Shown here piece after piece: positions 1-8,111 of a stretch of 22,208 nt of DNA (position 1 is its first letter; each line of letters begins with the position of its first letter). This stretch comes from Pelargonium cotyledonis (lineage: Eukaryota > Streptophyta > Magnoliopsida > Geraniales > Geraniaceae), in the NCBI GenBank assembly GCA_036897625.1, contig JAYMTA010001044.1:1-22208 (forward strand). Reading direction: 5' to 3'. A program made the translations under genes and the position numbers. The notes under the pieces were generated by a model, which worked only from the letters and a program-made list of their open reading frames with translations, ran no database searches and had not been told where the DNA came from.

Positions 1-245
1 CTTAGATAGAGGTAACAAACTTGGAGGTAAACCCAAAAGTATATGTGGGATTACCGTCTTACCAATATACCTCACATTTTAAGGGTCCACCGCACAAACA
101 CAAGAAATAGATGTAAACCCATGGTTTACCTTCTGACGGTGAACCTCACATTCCCAGGGTCCACCTCCCAGATACATAACTATGATATAATCAATAGTAA
201 GGTATACCCACGTTTGTGCAATGTATATCATATAGCCAGTTAATT

Positions 246-254
246 GAGAGAGAG

Positions 255-302
<48 letters not shown>
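246..302. repeat. (GA)n microsatellite
   Basis: The core 261-300 is an uninterrupted run of GA dinucleotides. A shorter GA stretch precedes it at 246-257, separated by GGTT. The protein reading of repeated Arg-Glu across it is an artefact of the repeat. GA/CT tracts are common near plant promoters and are usually length-variable. Confidence 0.97.
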
Positions 303-307
<5 letters not shown>

Positions 308-440
308 GAATGAGGGATAGATATGTAATATTACATCACAAAATCAGTGGTAATTTGGGTATGAAATCCCATATAAACAATTTCAGTGTTCCCACAGGAG
401 CAACTCAGCTCCTATGTGAAAAGTGTCAACTTCTACCAAT

Positions 441-510
441 GTCTATAGACATTCTTCCCCAACCAGACGTACCAAACAAAAAAATCTCCAAAAAAAAGTC
501 TATAGACATT
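441..510. repeat. Two copies of a 13-mer with a palindromic core
   Basis: GTCTATAGACATT occurs at 441-453 and again at 498-510, 57 bp apart. The core GTCTATAGAC is a perfect 10-bp palindrome. It may be the relic of a small inverted-repeat element; no target duplication is visible. Confidence 0.6.
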
Positions 511-2396
511 TCGTATAGATGTTATGTAGAGTTACTAAACAAGGCCTAAATAAACAAGCCCAAGAGCAGAATGTATTTTCACCCAAGAGAAAACGGATAT
601 GTCGTTTGTTTGTAATTAACATGAACATCAAATGCTATGTTTTGATATTAGCTAAGAAACTAGCTTTGAAGTGAGATGATGTTCTTCTTAGTATCGAGGG
701 ACGAGGGTCTACCGATTAGCATATTGATACAAAAAAGGTTTGGGTTTTTATAGGATGGAGTTCGATTAATTCTTTTGTCTAAATGTCTTAATTATGTTCT
801 CACAACGACGTACAAATTGAGGTATTAGAGGGAATATGTTTTCTCTAGGACTCGTCTGATTATACTTAAGACAATAATTGTATATACTTGCTACTTATTT
901 AAGATACAGAAAGATATTGAAATTTTACATGACCGTGTGTGTGCACGTTTGTGTGTGTTTTCCTAATCACAGTGAACTCTATCACACTGTCTCAAGTATG
1001 AATATCCCAATCATTGTACACCGCCTCTAAGAGTAGTTTCTTTATACAATGTGGATTATTGTTTCTCATTTTGGGTAGAATCAATCTTTCAAACATGTTG
1101 GTCAAATGGTTCTAGGTTTGCTGGACTACATGCATGCGCAATTTGTGGCACGTTGTATCCTCCGCACAGTACAACCGTGCGAGACTTGTATTCCCCTTAA
1201 CGTTTGCCTCCTACTTTTCTTGGTCGCTCGACTTTAGGGATAAGACAATAAAATTATATGAAAATATTTTGTGGTTGAAAAGACTTTAGAGTTATTAAAA
1301 AAAAGACTTTAGGGCTTTTTTGTCCGACAAAAAACTAATTTTTGGTGGAGAAGCCGTGTAACATTCAGAGCATATACTCCTTTCATGGCCTCAAGATGGT
1401 CAAATAATTTGACAGCCAATAAGGGCTTGTTTGGTAACACTACTAGAGGGCTAAAAGTCCTGACAAACCGATTTATATGTTGACACATCAAATTATTATA
1501 GAAAACAAAAGCTTATTATCATGTTTGATTACATGGTGATTTTAGATGACTTCTACAATCATTACAGTTTTTCAAGAAGCTAAAAAAAATTGCTTTTGTC
1601 AGACCCAGAAATCAAATCAAATTTCCATATATAGCCTTATTTTTCACGTGAAAATAGACATTTAGAAATATAAGGTTGGCATTTTTAGTACAAAGGTTGA
1701 ATATTTGTATACAAAAATTGACCTTTAATTAGAAAGAAATTGTTGATCTTTTTAGTATAAATGTCGGCTATTTTATTTTTTAAAAATGATATTTTGAGTA
1801 TACAATTTTGGTTGTTATTGAAAAAAATTGAGATATAGACATAAAAAGTTTATGATTTATACAATATGATATTATTTTTTTGCTCAATACACATAAATAT
1901 TATGTTGTTCTCATATATTAATAATTGACATATAATGCACATTTTAGTAATTTTACTTTTACTCTTAATATTTTAAAAAATAAAACTTCATATCTTGTAT
2001 GATTTTGCTTTAGAACACAAATAACTTTTATGGGTTTCTAAACATTTTTTTAACAAACACCTTTACTTTCATAAGTAGCTGATGCACTTGTTTTGACCGG
2101 GGGTCAACGCAAGCACACGAAGATGTTGATGTGTCGAGTCTTCTTGTTCACGTACGTAAAGGATCCTTAAACATTCTAAGTCTGTAGTTGGTCGGTCGTC
2201 CACGTAGCTTTGCCATCTTGGTACATGTCACATGCGGGGACCAAAACACTAAAAAACGACGACGCAGGGTTCTGATCCAGGACACCGCCTCTGGCGTGAG
2301 AGTAAGTCAGCGAAGATCGCAAGGGAGCTCAAGAGATTTTAGAGAGAGAAAGTAAAGTGAGTTATGAGAGATAACTCTTTTCTTTGTGAGAATGGT

Positions 2397-2404
2397 TATT
2401 TATA
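2397..2404 (-). promoter_or_regulatory. TATA box of the LTR-like block
   Basis: The minus strand reads TATAAATA, followed after about 30-60 bases by the CT-rich leader typical of LTR R regions. The position separates the putative U3 (higher coordinates) from R/U5 (lower coordinates). Whether it is still active cannot be told. Confidence 0.5.
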
Positions 2405-2760
2405 CTAAACCTTTGGAGTGTCACATGTCTCCATGTGATTAGCCAAGAATGAAGTGGACCCCACTTAGGAGGCTTTAGACCATGGTTGACTTTGGTTGAC
2501 CGTTTGGCACATTGCGTTCTGGTCGGACGCGACTGCCCCCTCGTGTCGTCTTGTGAGCCGGGAGCGGGCGATGAGGACCTTGGAAGCCTAAGTCGTGCAA
2601 GACATGTACCTAGCCCTTGAAGTGATTCAAGTGTGCCCAAGGTGATGAGGAGTGCAAATGTGCGTCCGGGATGGCCTGGGTGACAGTCCAGTATAAGGAC
2701 GCGTCGTGGTCACTTGTCTCGTGTCCTTGCTCAGATGGCCCGAGCCATGCTTGGATGACG

Positions 2761-3094
2761 TGAATTGTTCGTGGATGAATGGCTGGTAGCTTGTCCAGAT
2801 TGGTGGATGAATAGCGGGAGGCTTGTCGGGATACGTGGACAGATAGTTGGAGGCTCGTCCAGATGGTCGAAGGCTTGTCCGGATCCGTGGACGAATGGTT
2901 AGAGGCTCGTACAGATGCATGGACAAATTGTTGAAAGCTCGTTCAGATGCGTGGACAGATGGTGGAAGGCTTGTCTGTATGCGTGGATAGATAGTCGGAG
3001 GCTCGTTCGAATGCATGGACGGATGGTTGGAGGATCATTCGAATGCATGGACGAATGGTCGGAAGCTTACCTGGATGTGTAGACGGATGGTCGG
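2761..3094. repeat. 32-bp minisatellite, about ten units
   Basis: Units begin with AGGCTTGT or AGGCTCGT and end in GATGGTTGG-like sequence. Boundaries fall at 2787, 2819, 2851, 2871, 2903, 2935, 2967, 2999, 3031 and 3063. Nine units are exactly 32 bp; the one at 2851-2870 has lost 12 bp. Partial, more diverged units lie at 2761-2786 and after 3094. Units share roughly two thirds to four fifths of their bases. The array sits inside the putative U3 of the LTR-like block. Confidence 0.9.
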
Positions 3095-3445
3095 ATGAGG
3101 GCGCGGATTCGCGGACAAGCCACAGATAATGGTTGGATCCGTTCGAATCCACAGACTTTCCATGGATAAAGGTTGAATTTGCAGTTAGGCCTTGGACGAC
3201 CTTGGAAGGACTCGAATGACTCCGAATGCCTTTTAACATCCCTTGTAGGTGTCTTGGAGGTCTCGAGGGAGCTCGTAATGGTTTGGGGCGCATTTGGGAT
3301 GAAGTGGTACAGATGGCTCGAGCCATCCGTGGATGAGGATCAGACGGTCTTAGTAGGATTCGATTGGACTAGCCTTTGGTTGATCAAGTGTGGTTTGGGA
3401 AAGGTCGAAGGAGCAAATGGAGGTCGTTTGGACTTGATGTGTCCG

Positions 3446-3469
3446 TACTGACCATGGCTTTGGTCAGTA
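3446..3469. repeat. Perfect hairpin, copy 1
   Basis: TACTGACCA and TGGTCAGTA form nine-base perfect arms around a six-base loop (TGGCTT). The same hairpin recurs at 3639-3662. Both lie in the putative U3 of the LTR-like block. Confidence 0.85.
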
Positions 3470-3638
3470 TGGACAAGGTTGGTATGGACTCCATGGGGTT
3501 TGAGGGTCTTGGGCATTTCAGAGGTTGGTTGATCGAAGAATGCCAAGGAGAGTTGTCCAGATGTGTCTATGGTCGTACATGGTGGGTTTGGAGGGTTCAA
3601 GGGAGAAAGTGAAATGCCATTTGGAGGGGACCTATCCG

Positions 3639-3662
3639 TACTGACCATGGCATTGGTCAGTA
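3639..3662. repeat. Perfect hairpin, copy 2
   Basis: The arms TACTGACCA/TGGTCAGTA are identical to copy 1, with a loop of TGGCAT. Bases just upstream (CCG) also match copy 1. The copies are 193 bp apart, which points to an internal duplication within the block or to a conserved repeated protein-binding site. Confidence 0.85.
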
Positions 3663-4493
3663 GAGTCCATAGCCTTGATTAGTACGGATCTCAATGGTCT
3701 TCGGGTGTTCTTCGGTGCTTAAAAAAAGCTTGCGGAGGCTTCGTTGGGTCTTTGAGGAGTCTTGATGTACTTGGAGTCGTTCAGAATGGACTTGGTTGAC
3801 TTGAGCCACCAAAGGCGGGGTCGGGGCCATCTCTGGCGTCCTGGGCCTTCCAAGGTTGAGTGATGGACGACCTTCGCACGAGTCTTTGAAAGTGAGCTCG
3901 ACTTGGTGTATTGGTTAGTCGCGAGTGTCGAAGTGCTTTGGCTTGGGCACTTGACTCCCGGGAGACCGTCGAGTGACCTTGGAGATGCTGGGGCTCTGAG
4001 AGTTGCTCGTCGGGCGGCTCCGGGGAAGTCATGGTTTCGGGGACCGCCAGACGACGTTGGTCATTGCCGATAGGATAAGAGTAGTCTTTTAGGGCACGTT
4101 CGCTCCTTGACCTCATGGACATGGGTTCAAAGCCTTGAATGACATGACGCTCAGATGCCACGTGTCGGTTTGTAACTGGCTGAGACACTTATGATTTTTT
4201 GGGTAGAATCAGTTGCGTAAGAAACTAGTAATATAATGTATTTTCAAGAAAAAAAATCAGAATTAATAACAATATTTAAAATCATTAGCGATCTAGCGAA
4301 TAATTTCTTTAACGGATATGCCCCTTGTTATTTTGCAAGGAATCATTGCAAGAATAGTGCTCTCGTAAAATAGTGAGGATCCTTGCAAGAGAGAGTTTGC
4401 TTGCAAATAAAGAAAGATTATCTGCCTCACATCTGACCTCGTAAAAACCCTTACAAAATATAGTTACAGGTCATTTAGCGATGAACATATTAT

Positions 4494-4520
4494 CTCGCAA
4501 AAACTGCATTTCTTGTAGTG
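4494..4520 (-). mobile_element. CACTA-type transposon end
   Basis: On the minus strand the sequence starts CACTACAAGAAATGCAG, matching the CACTACAAGAAA terminus of plant En/Spm (CACTA) elements. Short motifs nearby (CTTGCAAG, TAGCGA, CTCGCAAA/CTCGTAAA) look like the subterminal repeats of such elements. The opposite end is not clear; a degenerate candidate is TTTTCAAGAAAAAAAAT near 4232-4248. This is likely a short non-autonomous or truncated copy. Confidence 0.6.
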
Positions 4521-5046
4521 AACAACAAGAACTGTTCAGTGTATATAGTAAAATCATGTATATGTAAACATGAGGTCGACTCATATCTAGATGAGTTAAC
4601 CGTACTATGTTATTCCTTGTTTATGAAAACCAAAAATAAAAATGAACTAAAAACAAAGCAATTAGAGATATGATATGGCTTGCAGGTATTTTAGTCCTGG
4701 GGGCGAGCAAAAAAAAATCCAAAAAGGTTGTTAAATTTCGCACAACAACTCATATGAGAAATGCAGAAGGTTGATTGCTCTTGTAGCCAAACCTCCTGTA
4801 GGAGCTCTTAAAGAGCCACAACATCGGGAAGGAGGGACCTGTTTAACCAACAACCGAACATCAGTGGTATGAAATGTCTATTATAGATATATGTGTTGCA
4901 TGAGATATGTAGATTTCCCAAACAAAATTTAGAGTGCCCAAATGATTTTGTAAAATAGTAATTGACACTAGTTTAGTCTTATTCATTAACATTTTAATCA
5001 AGAGCTCTACACTCTTAACCCATAACTTTACTCCATCCCATCAGTA

Positions 5047-5103
5047 AGGAGACTCGTTCCCGAGACTTCATAGGTAACCCAAAGCGCTTAACCGCTTGGC
5101 CCA
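5047..5103 (-). mobile_element. tRNA-derived SINE remnant with A and B boxes
   Basis: The minus strand holds GGGCCAAGCGGTTAAGC, matching the Pol III A box (TRGCNNAGYGG). About 25 bases later comes GTCTCGGGAACGAGTCTCC, a B box of the GGTTCGANTCC type with a changed core (GGAACGAG for GGTTCGAG). The spacing suits a tRNA-related promoter. It does not fold as an intact tRNA gene, so a SINE head or tRNA pseudogene is the better call. A tail and target duplications were not found. Confidence 0.55.
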
Positions 5104-5264
5104 ACATGCTTTGACAAATTGATGAGCTTTTTATCATTCATAAATCCCCATAATCTTTTTATAGTTACATTAATATTCCTCTTTGGTTGATATACTATGC
5201 TTAACATGTAAACCATGTATCTGGAATATATTACTTTTATGTTTATTTTTATAACGAAATAAAT

Positions 5265-5360
5265 TACTTCATCGTCTCAAAATGAGTGTCATTCTTTCTA
5301 TTTTGAGAAAAATTAAGAAGAATTTAGTTAGTATAATATTATTACTTTTTTATCCTCATC
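5265..5360 (+). mobile_element. Stowaway/mariner-like MITE fragment, copy 1
   Basis: TACTTCATCGTCTCAAAATG followed by AGTGTC resembles the plant mariner-type terminus (CTCCCTCCGTCYCAAAATGAGTGTC) next to a TA target. The following sequence, with AAAAATTAAGAA and ATCCTCATC, parallels copy 2 at the right edge of the window. The opposite inverted terminus is not seen nearby, so this copy is truncated or degraded. Confidence 0.6.
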
Positions 5361-6047
5361 ATCATATATGAATGGATAGTTGGATACTAACAAACTTGTT
5401 ATAAGAATACTATCGACAATTCATGCATATTTTCTCCCCAAATCTCTTATCTCAAATTTGTAAACTTTACGCTGGATTGAAGATAAAACTAAAACTTGTA
5501 CTAACTAGTAGATTTCCTGCCACAAACAGAAAAATTGATGCTCAAATCCAACCTCAAATTCCAAAAATTTCAAAAAGAAAAACATTATTTTCAAACTAAG
5601 AAGACTAGATAATAAGATAAGAGTAAAGCTTTCATCTTCAACTGACCCAAAGAAATATGTAGAGGGAATAACAGACCATGGAAACTATGGAAGAGAATCA
5701 ATTCAATGCATGTGTATGTTGATCTGAATCTCAAATTCGAGTGTGCTAAGTTTTCTACCTTCAAGTGTCTAAAACAAAACAATTTGTTGCATGATCACAT
5801 GATTAAGTATAACAATTTTAATGCCTTTGCCGTTGCTGGTGTTAGGGAATAGACAATGAACGTACAGTGGAACAAAGATATGGCGTACCCATCATATGCG
5901 TCCCCACAGTGCATGATGTTATTGTCTGTACAAAGGGAAATAAAAAATAACTAGAAACAGTGAACAACACTATGTGACAGGAACAAACTTAAAAATATAT
6001 ATTATAAATGGTAGCAAGAAACCTGCACGAATGATTCTCAGTCGATT

Positions 6048-7533
6048 TCATGAATTCTTGGTAACATTGTGATCAGCACTCTGATTATTGAGCAGCAAAA
6101 AAGATGGAAGAAACTGGGGAATGATAAACGACAGAATCAAACATAGCAGTACCAAGACAACAACCCACCAAGCTTGGTGTGGGATGCCTAATAGTAGTTC
6201 ATCACAAACTGTCATGAAAGAGAGTTTGAGTAAGCAAATCATGAAAAAAGGAGCAGAACATATACTGGGATGTATACCATCATTTGAGTATAAATAGAAT
6301 AGTGTTATAATATGAGAAATCAACTAACCGCGGTTCCTGGTAGCCTTTTACATGCACACAATAGACTATTGAAGAAACATAGTTATGGGCCTATGGCGGT
6401 TCTAGGCATTTAATACTTTTAGAAGCTCTTTGAAATAGTATTTTGTACATAAAGTGCATACTTGCACAAATAAATGAATTAAGAGATGTGATGTAGACAA
6501 CAACAAAACAATGACCATTTTATCTTGAGACAGCTTGTACTAGACGTTTACAATGCATCCCACCTCTCATTGTAAGGTATTAGTTTGATAATATTATTTT
6601 AGAATCCATCAGGTGTGAAGTTCTGAGAGTACATAAATGTGATAGTGACTAACATCATTCACAAACTAAGATGGAACACATTCCTTATGAATCCGAGGCC
6701 GGATGAAGCAATACAATAGATGCAGTCATGGAAATAATAAGCGAGTGAAGAAAACTAATAGAGGCAATGACTAACTATACATGAACAAGGGAAAAATTAT
6801 AAGCCCACAACAATAAGCAATCATATTAATCCATATTTTGATAACTGTTTGAATCCAAGTTACCTATATTAAAAACGATATACTCCCTCTCCTGTCCATG
6901 CGGTATTGCAACAATCCCCTCGGGCTCAACACTCACTAGAACATACATTCCATCCTGAGCCAATGCCAAACCTCCAAGTGTTAGCAGTCTAATAACATGG
7001 AAAAAAAGTTGAGAATTCCACAAAAAAATGAAATAAACCTGATTGGTAGGGAAGTCAAGACGACCGGTCTTGAAAACTAACTTCTCAGTGTCGAGCAATC
7101 TTCTATTCAGGTTCAGTCCGGAATCTAAATATGAGATGCCTCTTTTCAATTCCATAGAAAAGCTAGCAGGAATCTGTTTATTAGAAAGCAGATCAAAATC
7201 CATACAAAGAATGCATAGAAGGCGACAATGAGGATACACCGAACACATACAGAAGCCGGATACGATATCTTCACTTCGTACCAAGTATTTGATTTGAGTC
7301 GTTGCAGCCGGTAGAGTCGAGAACCCATTCGCAACGTTAGGGTTTCCGCCCATCTCTCCTCTCCCACATTCAAAGTTTTTCTCTCAATTCTGCAAAAAAT
7401 GGTAAGATATTGATCAGATCACAAAGCCATATACACAAAATTCTCAAATAAATAATAACACTTACCCCAAACCCCAAGGAAGACCACCAATAATGCACAG
7501 TAATAGGAGCAGACACCGAATATCCATACACAT
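6048..7533 (-). CDS. Unrecognised type I single-pass membrane protein with signal peptide (five exons)
   Basis: Exons in transcript order: 7466-7533, 7251-7389, 7039-7173, 6864-6954, 6048-6208. Introns have clean borders (GTAAGTG...TTTTTTGCAG, GTATGT...AAACAG, GTTTAT...GCTCAG, GTAACT...TGACAG), and all phases match, giving 197 residues. Exon 1 supplies a signal peptide (RCLLLLLCIIGGLPWG). Residues about 23-155 form a lumenal or extracellular part with alternating polar and beta-prone stretches (NTWYEVKISYPAS, MYVLVSVEPEG). Residues about 157-177 are one membrane helix (AWWVVVLVLLCLILSFIIPQF), followed by a 20-residue polar tail. An in-frame TGA lies shortly upstream, so translation starts at 7533 or at the second ATG, 7527. 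The exon pattern looks like a real conserved plant gene, but I cannot name the family or assign a function. It lies head to head with CABIN1. Confidence 0.82.
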
Positions 7534-8108
7534 CACACTTCAGATTGACCCAACTAATTTGTTAATCTGTCACTCCATCAGTACGATTCATAATGAAATC
7601 AATTGAAAAAACAAAAGTAATTCACAAGACAAATACATTATTTTTTCAGAAAAAAGGAATCAAAATTGCTTTCGTTTGATCTGAACCATTCTAGTACCCT
7701 TTGTTCATGAATATTAATCAAATTGATCGAAAAAATTGAATGTTTGATCGATCACATACATCAATTTAGGTATTTGACATCAAATGAAGTTTAAATTCAA
7801 AAAATAAAAAAAGTTCAAAAGTTTGAGAACTTGTAATGGGATCGGAGAGGCCGAGGGAGAGTCAGAGAACTGATACGGTGACGATGAAGGATTGGGTGAG
7901 ATGAAAATAAAGTAAAAGATTAAGGGTAAAATGGTCTTTGAATAATTCCAATTTAAAGAGGAAATAAAAAAATTTGTTTATTTTTATTTTTGGGTTCCCA
8001 GTCTCAGTTCCAGTCCCCGCCTAAATCTGAAGCGAACACATAACAGAGAGAAGAAACACAACCGATTCTGCTTCTGGTTGAGGGCTGATTCCTGGAGACC
8101 TAATTCCA
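7534..8108. promoter_or_regulatory. Divergent promoter and 5' leader region shared by the two genes
   Basis: The 575 bp between the two start codons must hold both core promoters and both 5' leaders. The middle is AT-rich. The right part (about 7985-8108) is more mixed and pyrimidine/purine patterned, as expected for the CABIN1 leader. I see no convincing TATA box for either gene, which would fit a broadly expressed pair. No transcription start can be placed from sequence alone. Confidence 0.55.
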
Positions 8109-8111
8109 ATG
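8109..8111 (+). other. CABIN1: First coding exon consisting only of the start codon
   Basis: The ATG is followed at once by a GTAGAC donor, and the next exon opens with TTC TCA ATT GCA after a TTTTTCAG acceptor at 8198. Joining them gives MFSIAAIND, the N-terminus expected for plant CABIN1. No in-frame ATG starts the second exon, so the initiator must come from this separate exon. The rest of exon 1 upstream is 5' untranslated. Confidence 0.85.

Larger units (their letters stand above)
1..2079. other. AT-rich intergenic DNA without a supported gene
   Basis: Short open frames here lack codon structure, splice context and recognisable protein sequence. Visible structure: a diverged direct repeat (about 69-93 and 142-166, both containing CCTCACATT and AGGGTCCACC), the (GA)n tract, an AGGAGC/GCTCCT hairpin near 396-413, a repeated 13-mer (441-453 and 498-510), and a GT-rich patch near 933-960. 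From about 1250 on it is very AT-rich, with long A and T runs. Confidence 0.6.
2080..4187 (-). mobile_element. Long LTR-like block, possible solo LTR of a retrotransposon
   Basis: The block is clearly richer in G and C than its flanks. Read on the minus strand it opens at 4187 with TGTCTCAGCC and runs through about 1.8 kb of repeat-bearing, U3-like sequence. It then reaches a TATA box (2397-2404) and an R/U5-like tail with CT-rich sequence (CTTTCTCTCTCTAAAATCTC) and the phrase GCCAGAGGCGGTGTCC, which resembles the U5 of dicot Ty3/gypsy-type elements. No gag, pol or primer site follows, so a solo LTR or non-autonomous remnant fits. The low-coordinate end is uncertain and I found no matching target duplication. 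Open frames on both strands here look like chance frames. Confidence 0.6.
4521..6047. other. AT-rich intergenic DNA with repeat fragments
   Basis: No coding frame here has protein-like sequence. It holds the SINE remnant at about 5047-5103 and the MITE fragment at 5265-5360. The last few hundred bases before 6047 probably include the 3' untranslated region of the minus-strand membrane protein gene, but no polyadenylation site can be fixed. Confidence 0.6.

Noticed and set aside
244-549. Frame encoding an Arg-Glu repeat peptide
   Set aside because: It is the direct translation of the (GA)n microsatellite; the rest has no protein character.
1309-1491. Minus-strand 60-codon frame
   Set aside because: No homology I recognise, no splice or start context, and it lies in AT-rich intergenic DNA.
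2761-3094. CRISPR-like regular 32-bp array
   Set aside because: The units abut without unique spacers and diverge along their whole length. This is a tandem minisatellite in plant nuclear DNA.
2362-4188. Open frames of 78-135 codons on both strands of the GC-richer block
   Set aside because: They overlap on both strands, follow the repeat units (repetitive Pro/Ser/Arg peptides) and resemble no known protein. They are explained by fewer stop codons in GC-rich LTR-like DNA.
5047-5103. Functional tRNA gene
   Set aside because: The B box core is altered and no cloverleaf with matched acceptor stem can be drawn; a SINE or tRNA-related remnant is more likely.
7146-7373. Membrane-like frame through the intron of the minus-strand gene (VCVRCILIVAFYAFFVWILI)
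   Set aside because: The hydrophobic stretch begins exactly at the GTATGT donor and is intronic. Splicing to 7173 gives KISYPAS-IPASFS and keeps the downstream frame.
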